The notes: a model not told the origin generated them from the letters alone. Positions 32,973 to 42,641 are shown, numbered from the stretch's first letter. The stretch is DNA of 64,000 nt from Roseovarius salincola (GCF_026891095.1 NZ_JAPTNL010000009.1:62001-126000); one strand, 5' to 3'. Program-made: numbers and translations.

Positions 32973-34235
32973 ATGACCTTGAACAGACGAGCCTTTATCG
33001 GCACTGGCGCTGCGGCGGCGGCGATGCTGTCGGCACCCATGCTGGGTGCGCAGGGCAAGCCGCGTGTGGTGGTCGTGGGCGGTGGCGCAGGCGGCGCCAC
33101 GGCGGCGCGCTACCTTGCGAAGGACAGCGATGGCGCGATCGATGTGACGCTGGTGGAGCCCACACGCGCTTATTACACCTGTTTCTTCTCGAATCTCTAT
33201 ATCGGGGGGGTCCGCGAGCTGAGCTCGATCGGGCACAGCTATGGCACGCTGGCCAGCGACTATGGCGTCAATGTCGTGCATGACTGGGCCGTGGGCATTG
33301 ACCGCGACGCCAGGACCGTGACGCTGGCGGGGGGCGCGGTGCTGCCCTATGACCGGCTGATCCTGAGCCCCGGCATCGACTTTGTCGATGATGCCGTGCC
33401 GGGCTGGAGCGTCGCGGCGCAGAACAAGATGCCCCATGCCTACAAGGCCGGAAGCCAGAGCGAACTGCTGAAGGCGCAGATCGAGGCGATGCCGGAGGGC
33501 GGGCTTTATGCCATGGTCGCCCCGCCCAACCCGTTTCGCTGCCCGCCGGGACCGTATGAGCGGATCAGCATGGTCGCGCACCTGCTGAAGGAGATCAATC
33601 CGAGTGCCAAGATCCTGATCGCCGACCCCAAGGAGAAATTCTCGAAGCAGGCGCTGTTCGAGGAGGGCTGGCAGAAGCATTACAGCGGCATGATCGAGCG
33701 CATCGGTCCGGATTTCGGCGGCGGCAATGTCAGCGTCAATCCCGACGAGATGACGCTGGATATCGACGGCGTTGTGGAAAAGGTCGATGTCTGCAATGTG
33801 ATCCCGGCGCAGAAGGCCGGGCGCATCTGCGACATGGCCGGTATCACCGAGGGCAACTGGGCACCCGTTGTGCCCGCGACGATGCAATCGCGCATGGACG
33901 AGAACATCCATGTCCTGGGCGACGCGACCAGCCAGGGTGACATGCCCAAATCCGGTTACTCGGCCAACAGCCAGGCCAAGGTCGCGGCCATGGCGGTGCG
34001 CGGGGCGCTGCTTGGGTCCAAGGTGTTCCCGGCGAAGTTCTCGAACACCTGCTGGAGCCTCATCGACACCGATGACGGGGTCAAGGTCGGCGCCTCTTAC
34101 GAGGCGACCGAGGAGAAAATCTCGAAGGTGGACGGCTTCATCAGTCAGACCGGAGAGGACGCGGCCCTGCGCAAGGCGACCTATGAGGAAAGCCTTGGCT
34201 GGTATGCGGGGATCACCGAGGACATGTTCGGCTGA
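32973..34235 (+). CDS. soxF: SoxF, FAD subunit of flavocytochrome c sulfide dehydrogenase
   Basis: Flavoprotein of 420 residues that oxidises sulfide. Tat signal LNRRAFIGTGAAAAAML; FAD-binding GGGAGGATAARYL near 36-48. Cys70 in YYTCFFSN matches the cysteine that binds FAD covalently in FccB, and Cys190 (FRCPPGP) and Cys360 (NTCWSLID) match the redox-active disulfide pair. All three key cysteines are therefore present. GGGAGGAG precedes the start. Last gene of the sox unit; a terminator follows. In Paracoccus SoxF has also been reported to aid SoxYZ reactivation. Confidence 0.95.
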   Translation: MTLNRRAFIGTGAAAAAMLSAPMLGAQGKPRVVVVGGGAGGATAARYLAKDSDGAIDVTLVEPTRAYYTCFFSNLYIGGVRELSSIGHSYGTLASDYGVNVVHDWAVGIDRDARTVTLAGGAVLPYDRLILSPGIDFVDDAVPGWSVAAQNKMPHAYKAGSQSELLKAQIEAMPEGGLYAMVAPPNPFRCPPGPYERISMVAHLLKEINPSAKILIADPKEKFSKQALFEEGWQKHYSGMIERIGPDFGGGNVSVNPDEMTLDIDGVVEKVDVCNVIPAQKAGRICDMAGITEGNWAPVVPATMQSRMDENIHVLGDATSQGDMPKSGYSANSQAKVAAMAVRGALLGSKVFPAKFSNTCWSLIDTDDGVKVGASYEATEEKISKVDGFISQTGEDAALRKATYEESLGWYAGITEDMFG

Positions 34236-34264
34236 TCGCCGAGCGGCATTCGCGAGCGACACCA

Positions 34265-34293
34265 AGCCCCCGGCAGCGATGCCGGGGGCTTTT
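34265..34293 (+). terminator. terminator of the sox cluster
   Basis: A 10-bp perfect stem AGCCCCCGGC / GCCGGGGGCT with a 6-nt loop, followed by TTTT, 29 bases after the soxF stop. Confidence 0.92.
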
Positions 34294-34353
34294 GCATGGC
34301 GCCGCGCAATGCGCCATCCGCCGTCGCGGCACGCAAAACAATGGCGCTTCCCC

Positions 34354-34382
34354 TTGCAGCGTCTGGGGCGCGAGACTAAGAC
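34354..34382 (+). promoter_or_regulatory. possible clpP promoter
   Basis: TTGCAG (34354-34359), 17 bases, TAAGAC (34377-34382), 52 bases before the clpP start. The CTTG at its -35 end would also suit RpoH, which controls clp genes in related bacteria. Predicted by eye. Confidence 0.4.
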
Positions 34383-34434
34383 TCCGTTAGCACCTGAGCG
34401 GTAAAGATCGAAACATTCTCACAGGCAGGCAGAT

Positions 34435-35067
34435 ATGACAGACCCTCACGAAACCTTCATGAATACGCTTGTGCCCATGGTGGTCGAACAGACCAGCCGG
34501 GGTGAACGGGCCTATGACATCTTCTCGCGCCTGCTCAAGGAGCGGATCATCTTCGTCAACGGGCCGGTGCATGACGGCATGTCCAGCCTGATCGTGGCAC
34601 AGCTCTTGCATCTGGAGGCGGAAAATCCGTCCAAAGAGATCAGCATGTATATCAACAGCCCCGGCGGGGTGGTGACGAGCGGACTGTCGATCTATGACAC
34701 GATGCAATATATCAAGCCCAAGGTCAGCACGCTGGTGATCGGGCAGGCGGCCTCGATGGGTTCGCTTCTGCTGACGGCAGGTGAAAAGGGCATGCGCTTC
34801 TCGTTGCCCAACAGCCGAATCATGGTGCACCAGCCCTCGGGCGGCTACCAAGGCCAGGCGACGGATATCATGATCCACGCCGAAGAGACGCTGAAGCTCA
34901 AGAAGCGGTTGAATCAGATCTATGTGCGCCATACAGGTCAGACCCTCAAGAAGGTCGAGGATGCGCTGGAGCGCGACAATTTCATGTCCCCCGAGGAGGC
35001 GAAAGCCTGGGGTCTGATAGATGAAATCGTCGAAAACCGGGTCAAGACCGAGGACGAGAGCAGCTGA
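34435..35067 (+). CDS. clpP: ATP-dependent Clp protease proteolytic subunit
   Basis: Serine peptidase forming the two-ring chamber of ClpXP and ClpAP. It has 210 residues. The triad is Ser107 (GQAASMGS), His132 (MVHQPSGG) and Asp181 (ERDNFMS). The N-terminus ([20 protein letters not shown]) matches alphaproteobacterial ClpP, with a short propeptide. clpX follows after 144 bases, the normal order. Confidence 0.98.
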   Translation: MTDPHETFMNTLVPMVVEQTSRGERAYDIFSRLLKERIIFVNGPVHDGMSSLIVAQLLHLEAENPSKEISMYINSPGGVVTSGLSIYDTMQYIKPKVSTLVIGQAASMGSLLLTAGEKGMRFSLPNSRIMVHQPSGGYQGQATDIMIHAEETLKLKKRLNQIYVRHTGQTLKKVEDALERDNFMSPEEAKAWGLIDEIVENRVKTEDESS

Positions 35068-35211
35068 TCGCCCGCCCTTTGAGATGCAGGCGATCGCCAG
35101 CCATTTTGACATTGTGGAGCACCACCACCTGTCTTAAGCTGGCGTGGAAGGGATCAAGAGACCGCCCCCGAGGGGGCGGGAAACTGCTGGGCACAGCCCG
35201 AAAGGTACGCA

Positions 35212-36474
35212 ATGTCGAATAACTCTGGCGGCGACAGCAAAAACACCCTCTATTGCAGCTTCTGCGGCAAAAGCCAGCACGAGGTGCGCAAGCTGATCGC
35301 TGGCCCCACGGTGTTCATCTGCGACGAATGCGTCGAACTGTGCATGGACATCATCCGCGAGGAAACCAAGAGCGCGGGGCTGAAATCCAGCGAGGGCGTG
35401 CCGACGCCACAGGAAATCTGCGAGGTTCTGGACGATTACGTGATCGGTCAGGCGATGGCCAAGCGGGTGCTGTCTGTCGCGGTGCATAACCACTACAAGC
35501 GGCTCAATCACTCGGGCAAGAGCGATATCGAGCTGCAGAAATCCAACATCCTGCTGATCGGTCCGACGGGCTGCGGCAAGACTCTGCTGGCGCAGACACT
35601 GGCGCGGATTCTGGATGTGCCCTTTACCATGGCCGACGCCACCACGCTGACCGAGGCGGGCTATGTGGGCGAGGATGTCGAGAACATCATCCTCAAGCTG
35701 CTGCAATCGAGCGAATACAATGTCGAGCGCGCGCAGCGCGGCATCGTCTATATCGACGAGGTCGACAAGATCACCCGCAAATCCGAGAACCCGTCGATCA
35801 CGCGCGACGTGTCGGGCGAGGGCGTGCAGCAGGCACTGCTGAAGCTGATGGAAGGCACCGTCGCCGCCGTGCCGCCGCAAGGCGGGCGCAAGCATCCCCA
35901 GCAGGAATTCCTGCAGGTCGACACGACCAATATCCTGTTCATCTGCGGTGGCGCATTCGCCGGGCTTGACCGGATCATCTCGCAGCGCGGCAAGGGCAGC
36001 GCCATGGGCTTTGGCGCCGATGTGCGCGACGTGGATGCGCGCAACACCGGCGAGGTGTTCAAGGATCTCGAACCCGAGGATCTGTTGAAATTCGGCCTGA
36101 TTCCGGAATTCGTCGGCCGTCTGCCGGTCATCGCGACGCTGGAGGATCTGGACGAGGATGCGCTTGTCACCATCCTCACAGAGCCCAAGAACGCGCTGAT
36201 CAAACAATACCAGCGCCTGTTCGAGCTGGAGGACTCGCAGCTGACCTTTACCGATGAGGCGCTGAAAGCGATCGCCAAGCGCGCCATCGCGCGCAAGACC
36301 GGCGCGCGCGGGCTGCGTTCCATCCTTGAGGATATCCTTCTGAACACGATGTTCGAACTGCCGGGCATGGAAGGTGTCGAAGAAGTGGTGGTCAATGAAG
36401 AGGCCGTGAATTCGGACGCCGCGCCGCTGATCATCTATGCCGACCAGAAGAAGGAAGGCGCCTCGGCGGGCTGA
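35212..36474 (+). CDS. clpX: ATP-dependent Clp protease ATPase subunit
   Basis: AAA+ unfoldase that delivers substrates, including SsrA-tagged proteins, to ClpP. It has 420 residues: N-terminal zinc finger with Cys15, Cys18, Cys37 and Cys40, Walker A GPTGCGKT near 120, Walker [11 protein letters not shown], and the substrate pore loop (GYVGEDVE). A short hairpin CCGCCCC/GGGGCGG (35162-35179) precedes the start by 32 bases. A terminator lies 61 bases past the stop. Confidence 0.98.
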   Translation: MSNNSGGDSKNTLYCSFCGKSQHEVRKLIAGPTVFICDECVELCMDIIREETKSAGLKSSEGVPTPQEICEVLDDYVIGQAMAKRVLSVAVHNHYKRLNHSGKSDIELQKSNILLIGPTGCGKTLLAQTLARILDVPFTMADATTLTEAGYVGEDVENIILKLLQSSEYNVERAQRGIVYIDEVDKITRKSENPSITRDVSGEGVQQALLKLMEGTVAAVPPQGGRKHPQQEFLQVDTTNILFICGGAFAGLDRIISQRGKGSAMGFGADVRDVDARNTGEVFKDLEPEDLLKFGLIPEFVGRLPVIATLEDLDEDALVTILTEPKNALIKQYQRLFELEDSQLTFTDEALKAIAKRAIARKTGARGLRSILEDILLNTMFELPGMEGVEEVVVNEEAVNSDAAPLIIYADQKKEGASAG

Positions 36475-36534
36475 GCCTTTCGCAGGGCTGGCGCGGCCTG
36501 TTCGCGCCCTGCCGCCACAGACAAACGGCCTGAG

Positions 36535-36563
36535 CCTGTCGCGGATCCCGCGGCAGGTTTTTT
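36535..36563 (+). terminator. rho-independent terminator of clpX
   Basis: CCTGTCGCGG and CCGCGGCAGG form a 10-bp stem with one T-G pair, then TTTTTT (36558-36563). The GNAT gene starts 53 bases later. Confidence 0.92.
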
Positions 36564-36616
36564 GCATTCCGGGGGGCGGGCCATTCATCATGGCCTCTAT
36601 GGCAAGGGAGACGGGC

Positions 36617-37156
36617 ATGCGGATTCGCACCGGTTTCAAGGATGAGCGCACCGCCATCATCGGGCTTTTTACCAGCGCGTTTTCGGAGTCCGAAGGCCCA
36701 GAGGAGGGGCGCGCAATCGGCCAGTTGGCAGAGACGCTGCTGGACCGGACCCCGCCGCAGGACATCCTCGTCCTATCGGCCTGGCGCGACGGGGCGATCA
36801 CGGGCTGCATCATGTTAACGCGTCTGACATTCGACGGCGAGCCGCGCGAGGTGTTCCTGATGGCGCCGGTCGCGGTGGCGACCGTGTGGCAAGGCCAGGG
36901 GATCGGGCAGGCACTGATATCGCATGGCATCGACGTGCTGCGCGGTCGCGGCGTGGACGTGGCGGTGACCTATGGCGACCCAGCCTATTATGCCCGGACA
37001 GGGTTTCAGCCGGTATCGCAGGAGGTGGTGCCGGCTCCGCTGCCGCTCAGCCAGCCGGAGGGCTGGCAGGCGCAATCGCTGAATGACCGGGGGCTTGAGC
37101 CGATGGCGGGGCGGGCGACATGCGTCGCTGCCTTCGACAATCGCGATTACTGGTAA
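36617..37156 (+). CDS. GNAT-family N-acetyltransferase
   Basis: Acetyl-CoA-dependent acetyltransferase of 179 residues. The acetyl-CoA loop is the [18 protein letters not shown] stretch at about 90-107, followed by [16 protein letters not shown], the usual motif B region. This variant resembles YhbS-like proteins. ATG 36617 is preferred because AGGGAG lies 7-8 bases upstream; in-frame ATGs at 36590 and 36599 fall close to the clpX terminator. Substrate unknown. Confidence 0.88.
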   Translation: MRIRTGFKDERTAIIGLFTSAFSESEGPEEGRAIGQLAETLLDRTPPQDILVLSAWRDGAITGCIMLTRLTFDGEPREVFLMAPVAVATVWQGQGIGQALISHGIDVLRGRGVDVAVTYGDPAYYARTGFQPVSQEVVPAPLPLSQPEGWQAQSLNDRGLEPMAGRATCVAAFDNRDYW

Positions 37157-37260
37157 GCCTTGCGCCTGGGCGCAGCGCATTCGTGGCGCACGCATGCATC
37201 GCCTACTGGACCTTTGCCGCCAATTGCGCCATATCAGGGGGCAACTTATCGGAGGTTCCC

Positions 37261-37644
37261 ATGGGCATTCTCAACACCCTTCTGCGTGCGGTCACTTGGT
37301 GGAACGGGCAGACGCTCAATACCCAGTTCTATACGTGGCGCAAGGGCGTGAAGGTGGGCGAGGACGAACAGGGCAACATCTTTTACCGCTCGCGCGAGGG
37401 CGACCGGCGCTGGGTCATATTCAATGGCGAGGCCGAGGCCAGCCGGATCGGCGCCGACTGGCATGGCTGGCTGCACCGGACCTATGACGAGCCGCCCTCG
37501 GAAACGCCGCTGGCGCACAAGCCTTGGGAAAAGCCGCATGAGGAAAACCTGACGGGCACGGCGCTGGCCTATGCCCCGGCGGGGTCGATCCGCCGCGCCC
37601 AACCGGTGGAGCGGCGCGATTACGAGGCGTGGACGCCGGAATAA
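37261..37644 (+). CDS. NDUFA12-family complex I accessory protein
   Basis: Protein of 127 residues matching the NDUFA12 (B17.2) accessory subunit that alphaproteobacterial NADH dehydrogenase shares with mitochondria. Typical features: N-terminal amphipathic helix ([20 protein letters not shown]), then [38 protein letters not shown] and a PP-rich tail ([19 protein letters not shown]). No other nuo gene is nearby. It begins a group with mlaD and DUF2155, spaced 13 bases and overlapping. Confidence 0.94.
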   Translation: MGILNTLLRAVTWWNGQTLNTQFYTWRKGVKVGEDEQGNIFYRSREGDRRWVIFNGEAEASRIGADWHGWLHRTYDEPPSETPLAHKPWEKPHEENLTGTALAYAPAGSIRRAQPVERRDYEAWTPE

Positions 37645-37657
37645 GGGCGCGTTTGAT

Positions 37658-38116
37658 ATGTCGGAAAGTACTACGGAAGTGATCGTCGGCGGGGCCGTTC
37701 TGGCCGCCGCCATCGGGTTTCTGGTCTATGCCGGGCAGGTCACCGGGTTTTCGAGCGGGCAGAGCGAGTATGCGCTGAGCGCCAGTTTCCGCAGCGCCGA
37801 CGGTGTCGATGTGGGCACCGATGTGCGCATGGCGGGCGTCAAGGTGGGTCGCGTGACCGCCATTGCGCTGGACCCGGCCACCTATCGCGCGATGACGGAA
37901 TTCACCGTGACCGAAGGCATCGAGGTGCCCGATGACAGTGCGGTTGCGGTCAGCTCCGAGGGGCTTTTGGGGGGCAATTACGTCGAGATCCTGCCCGGTG
38001 GCTCGCCGTTCTATTTCGAACCTGGGGATGAGATCGAATTCACCCAGAGTTCGGTAAGCCTTGTGTCGCTGCTGATGAAATTCGTCACCGGCGACGACGA
38101 GGGCACGGCGGAATGA
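37658..38116 (+). CDS. mlaD: MlaD-family lipid transport protein
   Basis: Substrate-binding component of the Mla phospholipid transporter, 152 residues. One N-terminal membrane helix (EVIVGGAVLAAAIGFLVYA) anchors a periplasmic MCE domain (YALSASFRSADGVDVGTDVRM, SSEGLLGGNYVEILPGG). The other mla genes are not here. The stop overlaps the ATG of DUF2155 by 4 bases (ATGA), so they are coupled. It likely helps maintain outer-membrane lipid asymmetry. Confidence 0.92.
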   Translation: MSESTTEVIVGGAVLAAAIGFLVYAGQVTGFSSGQSEYALSASFRSADGVDVGTDVRMAGVKVGRVTAIALDPATYRAMTEFTVTEGIEVPDDSAVAVSSEGLLGGNYVEILPGGSPFYFEPGDEIEFTQSSVSLVSLLMKFVTGDDEGTAE

Positions 38117-38487
38117 GCCTGCGCGCGGCCATCCTTGGCCTCATGCTGATCCTGCCGACGGGGTTGGCGGCGCAGCAGCAGGCGCAGGACGTGTCGGTCG
38201 GAACAGGCGCGGTGCTGCGCGGTCTTGACAAGATCAACGGAACATCGGTCGATCTGACGCTGGCCGCGGGGGAATCCGGGTCGTTGGGCAAGCTGGAGGT
38301 TACGCTGCATGAATGCCGCTACCCGTCAGAAGACGCCGCAGCGGACGCCTTTGCCTTTCTTGAGGTGCAGGATCCCAATAGCGATACGCCGATCTTCGAG
38401 GGTTGGATGATCGCCACGTCGCCGGCGCTCAACGCGATGGAGCACGCGCGCTATGATGTCTGGGTGCTGCGTTGCAGGACCGAGTAG
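38113..38487 (+). CDS. DUF2155 secreted protein
   Basis: Protein of 124 residues with a signal peptide at 1-20 (LGLMLILPTGLAAQQ). The core (LRGLDKINGTSVDLTL, EVTLHECRYPSED, ALNAMEHARYDVWVLRC) is DUF2155, an alphaproteobacterial family of unknown role with two cysteines likely disulfide-bonded. It is coupled to mlaD upstream and its last 37 bases overlap the end of aat on the opposite strand, an unusual but in-frame arrangement. Confidence 0.9.
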   Translation: MSLRAAILGLMLILPTGLAAQQQAQDVSVGTGAVLRGLDKINGTSVDLTLAAGESGSLGKLEVTLHECRYPSEDAAADAFAFLEVQDPNSDTPIFEGWMIATSPALNAMEHARYDVWVLRCRTE

Positions 38488-39101
38488 GGGTCGCCACATA
38501 GCCGTTCCCCGAGGATCGAGGCAGGCTGCGAAAGGGCGTGGCGCAGATGCGCGCGATACTGGGCGCGGGTGATTTCAATCGCGCCCATCGAGGCCAGGTG
38601 CGGCGTGATGAACTGCGTGTCAAAAAGGGTGAAACCACAGCGGCGCAGGTGATCGCAGAGGTGAACCAGCGCCAGTTTCGAGGCGTCCGTGCGCCGCGAG
38701 AACATGCTTTCGCCAAAGAACGCACTGCCCAGCACCACGCCGTAAACCCCGCCCGCCAGATCGCCCTCCTGCCATATCTCGAGCGAATGCGCATGCCCCA
38801 TCCGGTGCAGCGCCAGATAGAGCCGGCGGATTTCGGCGTTGATCCAGGTTTCGGCGCGGTCGGCGCAGGCGTCGAGCACACCCGCGAAATCCGTATCCAG
38901 CGTTACCCCGTAGTCGCCGCGCCGCATCCGGCGCGCCAGCGAGCGCGAGACGTGAATTCCACCGAGCGGCAGAATCCCGCGGTGATGCGGGTCGACCCAG
39001 AAGATTTCCGGGTCGTCGCGATGCTCGGACATCGGGAACACCCCGGCACCATAAGCCTGAAGCAGGAGGTCGGGGGTTAGCGGGGGGATCGTTTCACTCA
39101 T
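38451..39101 (-). CDS. aat: leucyl/phenylalanyl-tRNA-protein transferase
   Basis: Adds Leu or Phe to the N-terminus of proteins starting with Lys or Arg, marking them for ClpS-ClpAP degradation (N-degron pathway). It has 216 residues. Typical motifs: LLLQAYGAGVFPMSEHRDDP at the start, then WVDPHHRGILPL, LAGGVYGVVLGSAFFGESMF and FTLFDTQFITPHLASMGA. The link with clpPX nearby is functional, not operonic. Convergent overlap with DUF2155. Confidence 0.97.
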   Translation of the reverse strand: MSETIPPLTPDLLLQAYGAGVFPMSEHRDDPEIFWVDPHHRGILPLGGIHVSRSLARRMRRGDYGVTLDTDFAGVLDACADRAETWINAEIRRLYLALHRMGHAHSLEIWQEGDLAGGVYGVVLGSAFFGESMFSRRTDASKLALVHLCDHLRRCGFTLFDTQFITPHLASMGAIEITRAQYRAHLRHALSQPASILGERLCGDPYSVLQRSTQTS

Positions 39102-39205
39102 GAGAATTCGCGGCGTTTCTGCGTTGGCGGCGGGGGTGGCGTTAATCCTTCACTACCCTTTGCGGTGTTAGACCGGCAAGAGCATCACGGCGAAGGGACC
39201 ATAAG

Positions 39206-39886
39206 ATGATTGTTCACGATCACACACCGGCGGGGGCATTCGCCGATGGGAATGTCATGATGGCGAACCGGGCACAGGCGCGCCATGCGATGCTGGTGGA
39301 TGGTTTCCGCCATGTGATCGCGGATTCGGCGGTGCTGTTGCTGGGGGCCGGTGACGGGCGCTGGTGCTACAGCTTTGCGGCGGCCGGGGCGCTGCGGGTC
39401 GTCGGGGTCGAGCCAAACGCGGAGCTGGTGGCGCAGTTCGGCAATCAGCCCGAGCTGGGCCTGCGCGAACGGATCGAGCTGCGCTGCGCCGATCCGGTGG
39501 CGGAGGCTGCGGGCGAAGCCGCGGCGGAACGGCGCCATGACGTGATCGCGCTGATGGATGTGCTGGAAGGGCGGGCCGACCTTGACCACTTGTTCAGGGC
39601 GCTGGCGCAGCTTGAGCCCAAGCTGGTGATCGGCGACGGGCTGTTCGCGGTCACGCAGGAGCCGATGCTGCTGCTTGATGGCGCCCGCCGCCCGATGCCG
39701 GGCCATGCAGGGCTGCGCCTTGTCCCGAGCCGGGGCGCGATCGCGCTGCTGGCGCGCCGTTCGGGGTTCGACATCGACTGGATCGACTGGCGTGCCATCG
39801 CGGGCGCGGCGCGCAGCGGGATATCGGATTACTATCAGGCCGGCACGCAGTGCCGGGCAAGTTTCACGCTGATCCCGCAGGAGTGA
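39206..39886 (+). CDS. methyltransferase-like protein, SAM-binding fold
   Basis: Protein of 226 residues. The segment VLLLGAGDGRWCYSFAAAG near 43-61 and GVEPNAEL following it match motifs I and post-I of Rossmann methyltransferases; IALMDVLEGRADLDHLFRALAQLEPK looks like motifs II-III. I do not recognise a specific family or substrate. It may be catalytically active or a binding-only relative. It is convergent with accC, 10 bases apart, and divergent from aat. Confidence 0.6.
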   Translation: MIVHDHTPAGAFADGNVMMANRAQARHAMLVDGFRHVIADSAVLLLGAGDGRWCYSFAAAGALRVVGVEPNAELVAQFGNQPELGLRERIELRCADPVAEAAGEAAAERRHDVIALMDVLEGRADLDHLFRALAQLEPKLVIGDGLFAVTQEPMLLLDGARRPMPGHAGLRLVPSRGAIALLARRSGFDIDWIDWRAIAGAARSGISDYYQAGTQCRASFTLIPQE

Positions 39887-39896
39887 GGCGCGCGCC

Positions 39897-41246
39897 TCAG
39901 CCCTGAAGATTGGTGGCCAGCCACTTTTCCAGCCAGTGGATGTTGTAATTGCCCGACTGGATGTCGGGTTCCTGCAACAGCGCGTGGAACAGAGGCACCG
40001 TGGTATCGACCCCATCCACGATCAGCTCGCCCAAGGCGCGGTTCAGGCGCGTGAGGGCAGCGTTGCGATCGCGGCCATGCACGATCAGCTTGCCGATCAG
40101 CGAATCGTAATAGGGGGGGATCGTGTAGCCGTCATAAAGCGCCGAATCGATCCGCACGCCCAGCCCGCCAGGCGCGTGGAACTGCGTGATACGACCGGGG
40201 CGCGGTGCGAAATCGGGCAGTTTCTCGGCATTGATGCGCACTTCGATGGCGTGGCCGTTGATCACCAGGTCCTCTTGCATGAAGGACATCGGGTGCCCTT
40301 CGGCGACGCGGATCTGTTCCTGCACGAGATCGACCCCGAAGATCGCCTCGGTCACGGGATGTTCCACCTGGAGGCGGGTGTTCATCTCGATGAAGTAGAA
40401 CTCGCCGTCCTCGTAGAGAAATTCGATCGTGCCCGCGCCGGTATAGTTGATCGCGGCCACGGCATCGGCGCAGGTCTTGCCGATGCGCGCGCGTTCCTCT
40501 TCGGTGATGCAGGGGCCGGGGGCCTCTTCAAGCACCTTCTGATGGCGGCGCTGGAGCGAGCAGTCGCGCTCGCCCAGATGCACGGCGCGGCCCTTGCCGT
40601 CGCCGAAAACCTGGATCTCGATATGGCGCGGCTTCTGGAGGTACTTCTCGATATAGACTTCGTCATTGCCGAACGCAGCCTTCGATTCGGAGCGCGCGGT
40701 CATGAATGCCTTTTCCATGTCGGCGGCGGTCTCGGCCACTTTCATGCCGCGCCCGCCACCACCGGCGGTGGCCTTGATGATCACGGGGTAGCCGATTTCC
40801 TCGCCGAGGCGGCGGGCCTCGTCGAGCGTGGGGACACCCCCGTCCGAGCCGGGCACGCAGGGCACGCCAAGCGCCTTCATGGTGTCCTTCGCGGTGATCT
40901 TGTCACCCATGACGCGGATATGTTCGGCGGTCGGGCCGATGAAGGTCAGGTCGTGATCCTCGACGATCTGCACGAAATTGGCGTTCTCGGACAGAAAGCC
41001 GTAGCCCGGATGGATCGCCTGCGCGCCGGTGACTTCGCAGGCGGCGATGATCGCGGGGATCGACAGGTAGCTTTCTGTGCTTGGGGGCGGGCCGATGCAG
41101 ACGGATTCGTCGGCCATGCGCACATGCATCGCATCGGCATCGGCGGTGGAATGCACCGCGACTGTCTGAATGCCCATTTCGCGCGCGGCGCGGATCACAC
41201 GAAGCGCGATCTCGCCGCGGTTTGCTACCAGGATCTTGTCGAACAT
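39897..41246 (-). CDS. accC: acetyl-CoA carboxylase biotin carboxylase subunit
   Basis: ATP-grasp enzyme that carboxylates biotin on AccB, the first step of fatty acid synthesis. It has 449 residues, the typical AccC length. Features: [20 protein letters not shown] start, glycine-rich lid GGGGRGMK near 165, [14 protein letters not shown], and [16 protein letters not shown] near 287. The gene follows accB on the same strand with 12 bases between. Codon choice and GC match the neighbours. Confidence 0.98.
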   Translation of the reverse strand: MFDKILVANRGEIALRVIRAAREMGIQTVAVHSTADADAMHVRMADESVCIGPPPSTESYLSIPAIIAACEVTGAQAIHPGYGFLSENANFVQIVEDHDLTFIGPTAEHIRVMGDKITAKDTMKALGVPCVPGSDGGVPTLDEARRLGEEIGYPVIIKATAGGGGRGMKVAETAADMEKAFMTARSESKAAFGNDEVYIEKYLQKPRHIEIQVFGDGKGRAVHLGERDCSLQRRHQKVLEEAPGPCITEEERARIGKTCADAVAAINYTGAGTIEFLYEDGEFYFIEMNTRLQVEHPVTEAIFGVDLVQEQIRVAEGHPMSFMQEDLVINGHAIEVRINAEKLPDFAPRPGRITQFHAPGGLGVRIDSALYDGYTIPPYYDSLIGKLIVHGRDRNAALTRLNRALGELIVDGVDTTVPLFHALLQEPDIQSGNYNIHWLEKWLATNLQG

Positions 41247-41258
41247 GCGCAGGGGCCC

Positions 41259-41771
41259 TTATTCGATGATCATCAGGGGCGCGCCGTATTCGACGGCGGC
41301 GCCATCCTCGACGAGGATGCGCTTGACGGTGCCGCCGCGCGGAGCGGGGATGTGGTTCATGGTTTTCATCGCCTCGACGATCAGGAGGGTGTCGCCCTCG
41401 GCCACCTGGTCGCCGACGCTGACGAAGGAGGGCGCACCGGGTTCGGCCTGCATGTAGATCGTGCCGACCATCGGTGAGGTCACGGCGCCGGGATGGCTGG
41501 CGGGATCCTCGCCCGCGCCCGCATCGCCCGAAGGGCCGCCCGGTGCCACGGGGCCAGAGGCCGGGGCCGTGGGCGCCGGCAGAGCGGCGGGGCCGGGTGC
41601 CGGGGCGGTGACGTGGCTGACGATTTCCTGTTTGCGGCTGACACGCACGCTGAGCGCGTCATGATCACCATATTCGCGCTTGACCTGCAGTTCCGTGAGG
41701 TCGTTCTCGTTCAGGAGTTCGGCCAGGGCTTTGATGAAGGTCACGTCTGAGTCATGGGTCTTGTTCGACAT
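41259..41771 (-). CDS. accB: biotin carboxyl carrier protein of acetyl-CoA carboxylase
   Basis: Carrier of 170 residues. An N-terminal helical part (TFIKALAELLNENDLTELQV) and a Pro/Ala/Gly-rich linker at about 55-95 lead to the biotinyl domain, where Lys136 in VEAMKTMNH is biotinylated. The ATG at 41771 starts the conserved N-terminus; the frame upstream lacks homology. Pairs with accC, its usual operon partner. Confidence 0.97.
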   Translation of the reverse strand: MSNKTHDSDVTFIKALAELLNENDLTELQVKREYGDHDALSVRVSRKQEIVSHVTAPAPGPAALPAPTAPASGPVAPGGPSGDAGAGEDPASHPGAVTSPMVGTIYMQAEPGAPSFVSVGDQVAEGDTLLIVEAMKTMNHIPAPRGGTVKRILVEDGAAVEYGAPLMIIE

Positions 41772-41941
41772 TTGGGTCCTCGAACGTTGGCGGTGGACGC
41801 CGCCGCGCCACCGCGTTTTTGATTTTGGCCGCTTATAGGCCATGCAGAGGGCTGAGAAAAGCGGTCAATTCCCCTGTAAACTGGGCCAGTTTGTCAGCGT
41901 TTGCGAGGGGAAAAGCACCGAAACGGCACCCCGCGTCAAGA

Positions 41942-42484
41942 TCAGAGCGGCATCCCCGAGAGTTTGGCGACGAGTTCGGCCAGTTTGCGCGCCTGGAACT
42001 TGTCGAGGAGGCGGGCGCGATAGACTTCGATGGTGCGATAGCTGAGCCCCAGTTCAAGGCCGATTTCCTTGGATGTCATGCCCCGGCAGGTCAGGATGGC
42101 GACCTCGCGCTCGCGCTGGGTCAGTTCCACAAGGGGGCGTTCCTCGGAGAGGTCGGTAAAGGACCAGATGCCGCGGCGAAACGGGTCTTCGGGCGTGACG
42201 GACTGGCCGCGCGCACGACACCAGAACAGCGTGCCGTCGCGGCGTTTCATCACCCGCTCGTCGCTGTAGCGTCCGGTCTCGCGCATGATGGCCAGCGCGC
42301 GTTCGCCGATCCGGCTGTAATCTTCGATCGAGGGGTAGTAGCGCGCCAGTGGCACATCGGTGAAATCCGCCGCTTTGCCACCGAAGGTCGCCGCGAATTG
42401 CAGGTTGCAGCGGCGGATGATGCGGTTCTCCAGCAGCGTCAGCCCGACCGGGGCATGTTCGAAGGCGAGGGCGTCGATTTCCAT
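41942..42484 (-). CDS. PAS-LuxR regulator
   Basis: Small regulator of 180 residues. Residues 1-105 look like a PAS domain (FEHAPVGLTLLENRIIRRCN, YSDERVMKRRDGTLFWCRARG), followed by a LuxR-type HTH at about 118-175 (LTQREREVAILTCRGMTSKEIGLELG, SYRTIEVYRARLLDKF). The ligand or signal of the PAS is unknown; one cysteine (Cys29) is in a heme/flavin-unspecific position. The ATG at 42484 is chosen because the 29 residues upstream are not PAS-like. Divergent from the queuosine operon with 157 bases between. Confidence 0.85.
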   Translation of the reverse strand: MEIDALAFEHAPVGLTLLENRIIRRCNLQFAATFGGKAADFTDVPLARYYPSIEDYSRIGERALAIMRETGRYSDERVMKRRDGTLFWCRARGQSVTPEDPFRRGIWSFTDLSEERPLVELTQREREVAILTCRGMTSKEIGLELGLSYRTIEVYRARLLDKFQARKLAELVAKLSGMPL

Positions 42485-42601
42485 CGCGCAAGTATGCCTG
42501 CTGGTGCGGGATGATCCAAGAGCGGCGTTGAGATCGGGGGCCGCGCGGCCCTTGGGCGATATCCTTGTCATCGCGGTCCGAAGGGCTTAGATGCGCTTTA
42601 T

Positions 42602-42632
42602 GCGGTCGCAGCCTACCCGCTCAAAACAAGGA
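42602..42632 (+). promoter_or_regulatory. preQ1-I riboswitch (Tte-like) before queC
   Basis: The region reads GCGG-TCGCAGCCTAC-CCGC-TCAAAACAAGG, closely matching the short preQ1-I aptamer of Thermoanaerobacter (CTGGGTCGCAG...AACAAAACAAGG). GCGG (42602-42605) pairs with CCGC (42617-42620), and the A-rich tail ends in AAGGA, which is the queC ribosome site 10 bases before its ATG. Binding of preQ1 would hide this site and shut off translation. Confidence 0.85.
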
Positions 42633-42641
42633 CTGGACATC

